Of a stretch of DNA of 64,000 nucleotides, positions 44,460 through 52,678 are shown piece by piece. Position 1 is the stretch's first letter; every line of letters begins with the position of its first letter. Both the position numbers and the translations under genes were made by a program. The stretch covers positions 713,227-777,226 of the forward strand of contig NZ_LN811350.1 of NCBI RefSeq assembly GCF_001006805.1, read 5' to 3'. The notes under the pieces were generated by a model, which searched no databases, was not told where the DNA came from, and saw only the letters and a list, made by a program, of their open reading frames with translations. Origin of the DNA: Microvirga massiliensis. GTDB taxonomy: Bacteria; Pseudomonadota; Alphaproteobacteria; Rhizobiales; Beijerinckiaceae.

Positions 44460-44984
44460 ATGAGCCTTGCCTGGCTGCGGCGACTCGATGACCTGCTTGG
44501 TGGCGCCGAGGATCTTTTCCTCGCCGCCACCCACGGCGTCATTGCTGCCCTCGTGATCGCTGCGGTCTTCTTTCGGTACGTGCTGAGCGATCCGCTCATC
44601 TGGACCGAAGAATTCATCGTGATCGTCTTCACCTGGATGCTCTTCATCGGCCTGTCGAGCGCATTCCGACAACGGATGCACATTCGAATCGATGCACTGC
44701 TGATCGTGCTTCCGCGCCGCGGGCGAACAGTGCTCGGCGTGATTGCGGTTGCCGTAACTGCGGCCACGCTGGTCGCCCTTGTATGGTTCGGCACGGAGCA
44801 GGCCCTCATCATGCTGGGCACCGAGACCCCCATGATGCGGATTTCCGCTGCCTGGGCGGTGAGCGCATTGCCAGTCGGGGCCGCGTTGTCCTGCATTCAC
44901 ATCCTGCGCCACGCACTCTGTGACGGCATGGCGGAGACCCTTTGGCCGCAGGATCTCGTCGGCGCGGCGGAAGGTGAAGTCTGA
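44460..44984 (+). CDS. dctQ: TRAP transporter small permease (DctQ)
   Basis: This 174-residue protein has four membrane helices. The DctQ signature WTEEFIVIVFTWMLFIGLSS and the basic FRQRMHIRID loop follow helix 2. It starts with ATG at 44460, ten bases after dctP, and overlaps dctM by one base (TGATG). It works with DctM as the sodium-coupled membrane part. Confidence 0.92.
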   Translation: MSLAWLRRLDDLLGGAEDLFLAATHGVIAALVIAAVFFRYVLSDPLIWTEEFIVIVFTWMLFIGLSSAFRQRMHIRIDALLIVLPRRGRTVLGVIAVAVTAATLVALVWFGTEQALIMLGTETPMMRISAAWAVSALPVGAALSCIHILRHALCDGMAETLWPQDLVGAAEGEV

Positions 44985-46255
44985 TGACGCTGCTGCTGAC
45001 GAGTTTCGCCGGACTCCTCCTGGTCGGAACGCCGATCGCCATCGCCATGATCGCGGCGTCCGGCCTGGTGATCTGGCTCGAAGGGGTCCCGCTCACCCTC
45101 GTGGCCCAGCGGGTTTTCGCAGGCCTGCAGTCCTTCCCTCTGCTCGCAGTGCCGCTCTTCACCCTCGCGGGCTCGCTCATGAACGAGTCCGGCATCAGCG
45201 AGCGCCTCTTCGGCTTCACGCGGGCGATGGTCGGTCACATCCGCGGTGGCCTGGCCCAGACGGCAATCGTCGGAAACGTATTTCTCGCGGGGATCTCGGG
45301 ATCATCGGTGGCCGATACGGCCGCGACCACCCGCGTTCTGGTTCCCGAACTGGAACGCAATGGCTACAGCCGCGCTTTCGGGGCAGCGCTTTCCGCATGT
45401 GGCGGCACGCTCGGACCCATCATTCCACCATCGATCCTGATGGTGCTCTACGCTTGGCAGGCGAACGTTTCGCTCGGCGCTCTGTTCGTCGCCGGCATTC
45501 TGCCTGGCCTCGTCATGGCATTCGCGATGGCCATGGTTATCGCGATTGTGGCACGGCTCCGCAATTATCCCACGTCGGGATCGTTCTCCGGATCGATCCT
45601 GTGGATTCAGTTCAAGCGTGCGATCTGGGCCCTCATGATGCCGGTGATCATTATCGTCGGATTCCGCATGGGCGCGGTGACCGCGACGGAGATCGCCGGC
45701 GTGGCCGCACTCTACTCGGCCGTTGTGGGCGTTTTCGTGTATCGCACGCTGAAATGGTCGCGCCTGCCCCACATCCTGGCGACTACGGCTCGGGAAACGG
45801 CCGTGATTCTCATGATCGCCGGGGCAGCCTCCCCCTTCAGCTGGATTCTCGGCATCGAGCAGGCACCGCAACTTGTGGTCTCGACAGTGCAGTCGATCAC
45901 CTCCGAGCCCTGGGCCGTGCTGCTCATCCTGAACATCGCTCTCCTCGTCGCAGGCATGTTCATGGAAACGATCGCCGTCATGATCATTCTGGTGCCGATC
46001 CTGATACCGCTGCTCCAGTCGATGCAGATCGATCTGGTTCACTTCGGCATCGTGCTTCTGGTCAATCTCGTGCTGGGCCAGCTCACTCCACCCGTGGGCG
46101 TGCTGCTGTTCGTGTCCATGACGATCGCCAAGGTTTCGATGACGAAGCTCTTGCGTGAGATCTGGCCGTTCCTGCTGGGACTCGTGATCGCGCTTCTCCT
46201 CATCACTTATGTCCCGCACCTCAGTCTCTGGCTGCCCAAGCTCATCGGCCCCTGA
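44984..46255 (+). CDS. dctM: TRAP transporter large permease (DctM)
   Basis: This 423-residue protein has about 12-13 hydrophobic segments. DctM landmarks are FAGLLLVGTPIAIAMIAASG, LFTLAGSLMNESGISERLFG, GGTLGPIIPPSILMVLYA and the C-terminal GQLTPPVGVLLFV. It is translationally coupled to dctQ. It completes a full TRAP system next to the catabolic enzymes at 46340 and 47524. Confidence 0.95.
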   Translation: MTLLLTSFAGLLLVGTPIAIAMIAASGLVIWLEGVPLTLVAQRVFAGLQSFPLLAVPLFTLAGSLMNESGISERLFGFTRAMVGHIRGGLAQTAIVGNVFLAGISGSSVADTAATTRVLVPELERNGYSRAFGAALSACGGTLGPIIPPSILMVLYAWQANVSLGALFVAGILPGLVMAFAMAMVIAIVARLRNYPTSGSFSGSILWIQFKRAIWALMMPVIIIVGFRMGAVTATEIAGVAALYSAVVGVFVYRTLKWSRLPHILATTARETAVILMIAGAASPFSWILGIEQAPQLVVSTVQSITSEPWAVLLILNIALLVAGMFMETIAVMIILVPILIPLLQSMQIDLVHFGIVLLVNLVLGQLTPPVGVLLFVSMTIAKVSMTKLLREIWPFLLGLVIALLLITYVPHLSLWLPKLIGP

Positions 46256-46339
46256 TCCCGTCCCGGATCCAGCGCCGTCTTCTCGGGCGGCCAGGATCCT
46301 CGGCCTCCGTCCTCACCGCCCAAGCCGAAGGATATTCCC

Positions 46340-47506
46340 GTGAGTAAGATCCGCTCCATCGAAGTCGTCGATTTCGAATTCGACTCGCCGAACAAGGAAC
46401 GGACGGGAGTTGGCCAACTCGTCACTTTCAGGCGCGGCTCCTCCATCAAGGCCGTCAAGAATGCAATCATCATCGAGACGGATGATGGGCTGCGCGGCGA
46501 ATACGTGACGAATTGGGTCGCGAGTCCCGCAACCCGAGGCGAGATCGACATGCTCGCCCCGTTCATGATCGGCCGAAACGCGATGGAGCGCGAGGGTCTT
46601 TATGACGACCTGAAGCGGGAGATCCGCCAGTGGTCCGGCATGGGGCACGGCCCGCTCGATATCGCCCTTTGGGATCTAGCCGGCAAGAAGTATGGAGCCT
46701 CGGTTTCCGAGCTCATCGGCGGCTATCGCAAGCGCCTGCCTGTCTATGCCTCCACCTATCTGGGAGACGACCAGGGAGGGCTCCACAGCAAGGAGGCCTA
46801 TGCCGATTTCGCGCGGGAGTGCTTCGAGCTCGGCTTCCGGGCCTTCAAGATCCACGGCTGGAACGACGGCGACGCGCGGCGCGAGGCGGAGAACGTGCTC
46901 CATGTCGCCAGGGAGGTCGGCGATCGGATGACGCTCATGCTCGATCCCGCCAACCAGCTGCGCAAGTTTTCGGATGCGCTCTATGTCGGAAAGGCCTGCG
47001 ACGAGGGCAACTACTTCTGGTACGAGGATCCCTTTCGGGACAACGGCAAGTCGGCTTTCGCGCACAAGAAGCTGCGCGAGATGATCAAGACGCCGCTCCT
47101 GATCACGGAATACGTACGCGGCATCGAGCCCAAGGCGGACTTCATCGTTGCGGATGGGACGGATTTTGTCCGGGTCGATCCCGAATACGATCACGGTATC
47201 ACCGGCGCCCTGAGAATCGCACATCTCGGTGAAGCCTTCGGCCTGGACGTGGAAGTGCACGCCTGCGGCCCCGCCCATCGACATCTCATGTCGGCAATGC
47301 GCAACAGCAACTTCTACGAACTCGCGCTCGTCGGCCCCGATTGCCCCAACATGGTGGCTCCGGTCTACACCTGCGGTTACACCGATCAGCTCGATTGCGT
47401 GGGCAAGGACGGTTGTGTCGAGGTCCCGTCGAAACCGGGTCTCGGCGTTACTTACGATTGGGACTTCATCCACAAGAATGCCGTAGCGACTAAACGCTAC
47501 GAATGA
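46340..47506 (+). CDS. Enolase-superfamily protein (mandelate racemase/muconate lactonizing enzyme type)
   Basis: This 388-residue protein is probably an acid-sugar or hydroxy-acid dehydratase. Its N-terminal capping domain is followed by a barrel with Lys170-x-His172 (FKIHGW), metal ligands Asp202 (LMLDPAN), Glu229 (WYEDP) and Glu257 (LITEYVRG), and a late His308 (EVHACGP). The chemistry of the superfamily is abstraction of a proton alpha to a carboxylate, then beta-elimination or isomerisation. Between the TRAP transporter and the HIBADH-family gene, a dehydratase step on a beta-hydroxy acid is likely. Substrate unknown. Confidence 0.88.
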   Translation: MSKIRSIEVVDFEFDSPNKERTGVGQLVTFRRGSSIKAVKNAIIIETDDGLRGEYVTNWVASPATRGEIDMLAPFMIGRNAMEREGLYDDLKREIRQWSGMGHGPLDIALWDLAGKKYGASVSELIGGYRKRLPVYASTYLGDDQGGLHSKEAYADFARECFELGFRAFKIHGWNDGDARREAENVLHVAREVGDRMTLMLDPANQLRKFSDALYVGKACDEGNYFWYEDPFRDNGKSAFAHKKLREMIKTPLLITEYVRGIEPKADFIVADGTDFVRVDPEYDHGITGALRIAHLGEAFGLDVEVHACGPAHRHLMSAMRNSNFYELALVGPDCPNMVAPVYTCGYTDQLDCVGKDGCVEVPSKPGLGVTYDWDFIHKNAVATKRYE

Positions 47507-47523
47507 TCTGGAGCCCGAATAGG

Positions 47524-48423
47524 ATGCACATCGGTTTCATGGGCGTCGGCTATATGGGCCATGGCGCCGCCAAGAATATCTTGGCCAAAGGGTATCCTCT
47601 CACGATTCTTGGCCACCGGAACCGCGCTCCCATTGACGATCTGGTCGCGCAGGGTGCAAAGGAAGCAAGCTCGCCGGCGGCGCTCGTGGCAAGCTGCGAC
47701 GCGATGTTCCTCTGCCTTCCCTCGACAGTGGAGGTCGAGGCCACTGTTTTCGGTAATGGCTTCCTCGACGCAGTGCAGCCAGGCTTCGTCCTCGTGGACA
47801 TGACCACGTCGGATCCACGCTCGACGCGCCGGATCGGCGAGCTTCTGCGTGCCCGCGGGGCCGACCTTGTCGACGCGCCAATGGGCCGGACACCCAAGGA
47901 GGCTGAGGCGGGGGAGTTGAGCACGTTTGTCGGGGGCGATCCGGAGACGGTCGCGCGGGTCTTGCCCGTCATCCAGGCCTACTCGACGACGGTCGTGGAG
48001 ACAGGCCCGCTTGGCAGTGGCCATACGATGAAGTTGCTCAACAACTTCCTCGCTATTGCGACCTCCGCGGTCGTCGGTGAGGCTCTGGCAGTGGCACTCA
48101 CCCTGGGCGTCGATATGCGGGTGCTGAAGCAGGTGGTCGATACGGCTGGCGGGAACAGCGTCATGTTTCAGCGTTATATGCACTGGGTGCTGGACGGCGA
48201 TGACTCGCACCTCCAGGGCATGATGAGCATCGCCCACAAGGATCTCCGCTATTACCGCCGGATGACGGATGACGCGGAGGTTCCGACCACAATGGCCGAG
48301 TCCGCTGCTCAGACCTACCTGCTGGCCAACAAGCTCGGGTATGAGCGGCAGTTCATGCCTGTCCTGCCCACTATCCTCGCCAACTTCATGGATGGCGGAA
48401 AAAGATCACTGCCGGATCGATGA
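47524..48423 (+). CDS. NAD(P)-dependent beta-hydroxyacid dehydrogenase (HIBADH family)
   Basis: This 299-residue protein has the Rossmann motif GFMGVGYMGHG at the N-terminus and catalytic Lys170 (GSGHTMKLLNN). The substrate-binding stretch that reads DAPVSGG in most relatives is DAPMGRTPKEAEAGELSTF here, so the usual Ser-Gly-Gly is changed and substrate preference may differ. 2-(hydroxymethyl)glutarate dehydrogenase, which follows enamidase in the E. barkeri nicotinate route, is in this family. ATG at 47524 was chosen by the family start; an ATG at 47503 overlaps the previous stop. Confidence 0.88.
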   Translation: MHIGFMGVGYMGHGAAKNILAKGYPLTILGHRNRAPIDDLVAQGAKEASSPAALVASCDAMFLCLPSTVEVEATVFGNGFLDAVQPGFVLVDMTTSDPRSTRRIGELLRARGADLVDAPMGRTPKEAEAGELSTFVGGDPETVARVLPVIQAYSTTVVETGPLGSGHTMKLLNNFLAIATSAVVGEALAVALTLGVDMRVLKQVVDTAGGNSVMFQRYMHWVLDGDDSHLQGMMSIAHKDLRYYRRMTDDAEVPTTMAESAAQTYLLANKLGYERQFMPVLPTILANFMDGGKRSLPDR

Positions 48424-48557
48424 GCCTTGCCGACCTTTAGGATTGCATTTCTAACAGGTCGCAAGCATTTTTTAACACTGTGCAGCCCAGCAATACATAG
48501 GCTCCGCTCGCGATCACGGCGGAGGCTACAGGCACGACAACGGAAGTCGCAGCTCAC

Positions 48558-49082
48558 TCAACGAAGCTTTCGCAGCAGCTCCATGAGGGTCTTGCGCTCC
48601 GCGGGCGACAGAGGTGCCAGCGTCTGCTCCGAGATCCGAAATGCATTCGCCCGAATGCGCTGCGCGGTATCACGTCCTGTCTTGCTCAGGGACACGACGA
48701 GCCGCCGGCCATCCTCGGGATCCGGCCCCGTCTCGATCAGGCCGCGGCGGGCGAGTCGGTCGACGACGCCCTTGATGGTCGCGACGTCCATCGCGGTCAG
48801 GCGGCCGAGCAGGTTTTGCGACGAGGGGCCGACTTCATTGAGCTTCGCGATGACTGCCCATTGTGTGGGCGTCAGATCGGCGCCGATCATCTCCGCGAAG
48901 ATCGCGCTGTGGCGCTGGCTCACCTGCCGCAGGATGAATCCGACCTGATCGTCCAGAATATAGCCGCGATCAGCCTTCGCGGTGGTCTGGCGATCCGTGG
49001 ACTCGGCCGTGCTCGCATCGGCTGCGGGTTCTGCGCCGAGCGCGTGAGAATGATCGTCGTCAGACCGAGAGATAGGCATCAC
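48558..49082 (-). CDS. MarR family transcriptional regulator
   Basis: This 174-residue protein has an N-terminal ~40-residue Ser/Asp/Thr-rich extension, then a MarR winged helix: QVSQRHSAIFAEMIGADLTP, TQWAVIAKLNEVGPSSQNLL, AMDVATIKGVVDRLARRGLI, wing DPEDGRRLVVSLSKTG. MarR proteins sense small aromatic acids. It is the last gene of the operon that includes the third liv system and the ring-degrading enzymes, overlapping livF by about 23 bases, so it likely responds to a pathway compound. The translation start is uncertain because the overlap and extension are unusual. Confidence 0.88.
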   Translation of the reverse strand: MMPISRSDDDHSHALGAEPAADASTAESTDRQTTAKADRGYILDDQVGFILRQVSQRHSAIFAEMIGADLTPTQWAVIAKLNEVGPSSQNLLGRLTAMDVATIKGVVDRLARRGLIETGPDPEDGRRLVVSLSKTGRDTAQRIRANAFRISEQTLAPLSPAERKTLMELLRKLR

Positions 49083-49764
49083 GGATGTCCGGGTTCGCCT
49101 CCAGTTCGGCGATGGTTCCGCTGAACCGGATACGACCTTTCTCGATGATATACGCGCGATCCGAGATCAGGCGTGCGAAGTGAAGGTTCTGCTCGGAGAG
49201 GACGACGCTCAATCCCTCCCGCTTCATCGAGAGGATCGCATCGGCCATCTGCTCGACGATCTTGGGAGCCAGTCCCTCGGATGGCTCATCGAGCAGCACG
49301 AGGGATGGATTGCCCATGAGCGTCCGGCTGATCGTGAGCATCTGTTGTTCACCGCCGCTCATGCGTCCTCCGAGGCGGCCGCGCATCTCGCCGAGATTCG
49401 GAAACAAGGCGAAGAGCTTCTCGGGCGTCCAGGTCGGCGCGCCTGCACGCGGAGGCTGACGGCCGACTTCGAGGTTTTCCTCGACGGTAAGTTCCGTGAA
49501 GACGCGACGGTCTTCCGGCACGTATCCGAGGCCGCGCCGCGCGATCTCGTAGGTCGCCTCCCGCGACACGTCGACCCCTTCGAACAGGATCTGGCCTCGG
49601 CGTTGTGCGACCAGCCCGACGATCGAGCGGAACGTCGTCGACTTGCCGGCGCCGTTCCGACCAAGCAGGGCAACGACTTCTCCTTCACCGATCTCGAATC
49701 CGACGTCGAAAAGGATGTGAGCCCGCCCGTAGAAGCTGTTCAATCCCGATATGCTGAGCTTCAT
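49060..49764 (-). CDS. ABC transporter ATP-binding protein (LivF type), system 3
   Basis: This 234-residue ATPase has Walker A GRNGAGKST, signature MSGGEQQMLTISRTLMG, Walker B LVLLDEPSEGLAP and switch SEQNLHFA. ATG at 49764 (MKLSISGLNSFYG) matches the family start; the longer reading to 49947 runs through livG sequence antisense-free but without homology. The ribosome-binding site is weak. Its end overlaps marR. Confidence 0.92.
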   Translation of the reverse strand: MKLSISGLNSFYGRAHILFDVGFEIGEGEVVALLGRNGAGKSTTFRSIVGLVAQRRGQILFEGVDVSREATYEIARRGLGYVPEDRRVFTELTVEENLEVGRQPPRAGAPTWTPEKLFALFPNLGEMRGRLGGRMSGGEQQMLTISRTLMGNPSLVLLDEPSEGLAPKIVEQMADAILSMKREGLSVVLSEQNLHFARLISDRAYIIEKGRIRFSGTIAELEANPDIRDAYLSV

Positions 49765-49825
49765 CGACGGACATCCCGTGGGCTGTGCGCAAGCACCCGT
49801 GCAGCCGGTTCCGAACTCTCGAACC

Positions 49826-50620
49826 TCATGGCATCGCCTCCTGCCGGTGGCGCGCGTCGTAGACGAGCCCCTCGCCGAGATAGGTCGCCTTGACGCGCGC
49901 ATCGTTGCGCACCTCGACAGGCGTTCCTTCCGCGATGACCTCACCACGATTGAGAACCATCACGCGATCTGCATGCTCGAAGACGACATCCATGTCGTGC
50001 TCGGTGAACAGCACGCCGATATTCCGCTCGCGCGCGATCTGCGCCGTGAGGCGCATGAGCTCGACGCGCTCGCGCGGTGCCATGCCGGCCGTGGGCTCGT
50101 CCATCAGGAGAAGCTTCGGATTATTGGCGAGAGCAACCGCGAGTTCGAGCCGCTTGAGGTCGCCATAGGCAAGCTCGCCGCAGGGACGCTCCGCTGCATC
50201 CTCCATGCCGACGAGTGCGAGGAGCTCATCGGCCCGCGCGCGGTGAGCACGCCCGGCAAAGCGATGGAAGGTCGTGAGATCGCGGTGATGCGACAGGAGC
50301 GCCACCTGCACGTTCTCGCGGACCGTCATCGAGGTGAAGGTCGCGGTGATCTGGAAAGTCCGGCCGACGCCCATACGCCAGAGAATGCGGGGCCGCAGGC
50401 CCGTCGTGTCCTGGCCGTTCAGACGAACCGTGCCCGTGTCCGGTCGGATCTGCCCGTTCAGGAGATTGAAGCAGGTCGTCTTGCCGGCGCCGTTCGGGCC
50501 GATGAGGGCGAGAATCTCGCCGCTCGCGAGAGAGAAGGATACGTTCCTGACGGCCTGCACGCCGCCGTAAGACTTGCTCAATCCCTCGACGGAGAGGATG
50601 GTCGTTCCCCGACTGCTCAT
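49826..50620 (-). CDS. ABC transporter ATP-binding protein (LivG type), system 3
   Basis: This 264-residue ATPase has Walker A GPNGAGKTT, Walker B LLLMDEPTAGMAP and H-loop FTEHDMDVVF. The ABC signature region reads GELAYGDLKRLELAVALA, with AYGD in place of SGGQ as in many LivG. ATG at 50620 overlaps the permease stop by four bases. A much longer upstream reading in this frame is antisense to nothing and lies in a wrong frame of the permease gene. Confidence 0.93.
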   Translation of the reverse strand: MSSRGTTILSVEGLSKSYGGVQAVRNVSFSLASGEILALIGPNGAGKTTCFNLLNGQIRPDTGTVRLNGQDTTGLRPRILWRMGVGRTFQITATFTSMTVRENVQVALLSHHRDLTTFHRFAGRAHRARADELLALVGMEDAAERPCGELAYGDLKRLELAVALANNPKLLLMDEPTAGMAPRERVELMRLTAQIARERNIGVLFTEHDMDVVFEHADRVMVLNRGEVIAEGTPVEVRNDARVKATYLGEGLVYDARHRQEAMP

Positions 50621-52503
50621 TCCGCTGCCCTCATGCTCGTGGTCGCAAGAGCGGATTCTCCCGCGGGTTCGCGACGCCGGGCCCGGACTTCCTCGATGAA
50701 CCCGACAATCCCTTTCGGGAACGCAACGACGAGAAGCACGATCACCGCGCCGAGGATGAGCTTCGAGAGCTCCGTCTGGCTCATCAGCCAGATCGCGAGC
50801 GCCTTGTAGACGACGGCTCCGGCGATCGCTCCGGACACCGTCTCGACGCCGCCGAGCAGCACCATCACGAGCCCGTCGACGGAGAGCGGGATCGCCATGT
50901 TCTCGGGGAATACGCTGCCCTTCAGGAAAGCGAACAGCGCACCGGCGATGCCCGCGAAGGCGCCCGCAATGATGAAGGCGAGCCATTGCACGCGGCCGCG
51001 ATCGATGCCGACCGATTCCGCGCGCAGGACGGAGTCGCGCGTCGCCCGCAGGCCATAGCCGAAGGGCGAGAAGACCAGGATCCGGAGAGCCGCAACGCCA
51101 AGCGCTGTCACGGCGAGCGTTAGCCAGTAGAAGGCCGCCGGGCTCGAAGCCCAGGAGGAGGGCCAGACCCCGAGAATGCCGTTGTCCCCGCCGGTGACTT
51201 CGACCCACTGGAAGGCGATGGACCACGTGATCTGCGCGAAGGCGAGCGTCAGCATGGCGAAATAGACGCCCGAGAGGCGTACGCAGAACCAGCCGAACAG
51301 CACGGCGCCTACGAGGCCGAGTAGCGGGCCAGCGAGGAGTGCGACCTCCATAGGCAGGCCCGCAGCCTTGACGATGAAGGCTGCCCCGTAAGCTCCGAGC
51401 CCGAAATAGGCGGCGTGGCCGAACGAAGCCAAGCCCCCGACGGTCATTAGGAACTGGAGGCTTGCGGCGAAGAGAACGAAGACGAGGATCTCCGATCCGA
51501 CCGTGAGCACGTAGGGGCCGGCCACCAGCGGAAGGAGGGCGGCGAACACGAGGATCGCGCCCGCCGCGAGACGCTCGCCCTGCGTGAACGGGCGCCAGGG
51601 TCTGATGCTCGCACCCACCGCCTGGCGGGCAGGACCTTCCGGCCGGCCGAACAATCCCCAGGGCCGCACGACGAGAACCGCAGCCATGACGAGGAAGACG
51701 AGCACCAGCGAGATCTTCGGGAAGACCAGGATCCCGAAGGCATTGAGCTCTGAGACGATCACTGCCGCGACGAACGCGCCGAAGACGCTCCCGAGGCCCC
51801 CGATCACGACCACCACGAAGACTTCGACGATGATGCGCAAATCCATCGCGTGGTTCACGGCATCGCGCGGGATCTGCAGCGCACCGCCGAGCCCGGCCAG
51901 GAACGCGCCGAGCGCGAAGACGCTCGTGAACAACCACTTCTGATTGACGCCGAGCGCCGCCACCATGTCGCGATCCTGCGTCGCGGCGCGCACGAGAACG
52001 CCCCAGCGCGTGCGGTGAAACAGCAACCAGATGAGACCGAGTACCAGAGGGCCGAGCACGATCAGGAAGAGATCATAAAGCGGCACGGGTTGCCCCATGA
52101 TCTCGATGGCCCCTTTGAGGCCGGGCGCACGCGGCCCGAGGAGGTCTTCGGGGCCCCAGATCAGCAGGACGAGATCTTGCACCATCAGGGTTACGCCGAA
52201 GGTGGCGAGAAGCTGGAACAGCTCGGGTGCCCGATAGATCCGACGCAGCAGGACGATCTCGAGAAGTGCGCCGAGAACCGCAATCGCTAGGGCGGCCGCG
52301 ACGAGACCGCCCCAGAAACCGAGTGTTCCAGTCAAGCGATCGGTGAGCGTATACGCGATATAAGCGCCGAGCATGTAGAAGGCGCCATGGGCGAAATTCA
52401 CGATCCGCGTCACGCCGAAAATGATCGACAGCCCGGACGCGACGAGGAACAGCGAGGAGGCGCTCGCGAGGCCCGTCAGAAACTGGACGACAAGAAATTC
52501 CAC
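50617..52503 (-). CDS. Fused LivH-LivM ABC transporter permease, system 3
   Basis: This ~628-residue protein has two permease domains in one chain. The N-terminal LivH-like half (~1-290) has FGVTRIVNFAHGAFYMLGAY and PRDAVNHAMDLRIIVEVFVV. The C-terminal LivM-like half (~320-600) has GGLASFGHAAYFGLGAYGAA and SPFGYGLRATRDSVLRAESVG. A fused channel replaces the separate livH and livM of the other two systems. The GTG at 52503 has AGAGGC eight bases upstream and is preferred; a TTG at 52530 would add nine residues. No frameshift or stop separates the halves. Confidence 0.88.
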   Translation of the reverse strand: MEFLVVQFLTGLASASSLFLVASGLSIIFGVTRIVNFAHGAFYMLGAYIAYTLTDRLTGTLGFWGGLVAAALAIAVLGALLEIVLLRRIYRAPELFQLLATFGVTLMVQDLVLLIWGPEDLLGPRAPGLKGAIEIMGQPVPLYDLFLIVLGPLVLGLIWLLFHRTRWGVLVRAATQDRDMVAALGVNQKWLFTSVFALGAFLAGLGGALQIPRDAVNHAMDLRIIVEVFVVVVIGGLGSVFGAFVAAVIVSELNAFGILVFPKISLVLVFLVMAAVLVVRPWGLFGRPEGPARQAVGASIRPWRPFTQGERLAAGAILVFAALLPLVAGPYVLTVGSEILVFVLFAASLQFLMTVGGLASFGHAAYFGLGAYGAAFIVKAAGLPMEVALLAGPLLGLVGAVLFGWFCVRLSGVYFAMLTLAFAQITWSIAFQWVEVTGGDNGILGVWPSSWASSPAAFYWLTLAVTALGVAALRILVFSPFGYGLRATRDSVLRAESVGIDRGRVQWLAFIIAGAFAGIAGALFAFLKGSVFPENMAIPLSVDGLVMVLLGGVETVSGAIAGAVVYKALAIWLMSQTELSKLILGAVIVLLVVAFPKGIVGFIEEVRARRREPAGESALATTSMRAAE

Positions 52504-52622
52504 GAGGCTCGCCTCTTGTGCGGTGTGCAATCACTCGCGCCTGCAAGCGCGGCAGCGCCCTGACATTCCTCGGCCGGGCGCCGTTCAGCCAAGGGCGCGG
52601 AGTCTTGTGAGAAGAATCCTTT

Positions 52623-52670
52623 GCCTGGAGCTGCATCCCGGCCTCCAAGGCTCGGGATGCAGCTCCAGGC
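52623..52670 (-). promoter_or_regulatory. Intercistronic hairpin after livK, system 3
   Basis: An 18-bp perfect stem (GCCTGGAGCTGCATCCCG at 52623-52640, complement at 52653-52670) closes a 12-base loop. It begins eight bases after the binding-protein stop on the transcribed strand. There is no T-run. It is the strongest hairpin in the window and probably stabilises the livK message relative to the permease message. Confidence 0.8.
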
Positions 52671-52678
52671 AGGGCGGC

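Noticed and set aside
48501..48524. CTCCGC/GCGGAG hairpin between the convergent HIBADH and MarR genes as a terminator
   Set aside because: The stem is short, the loop is long and no T-run follows on either strand.
50621..51937. Long upstream extension of the third LivG frame
   Set aside because: It runs out of frame through the fused permease gene; LivG homology begins only at the ATG at 50620.
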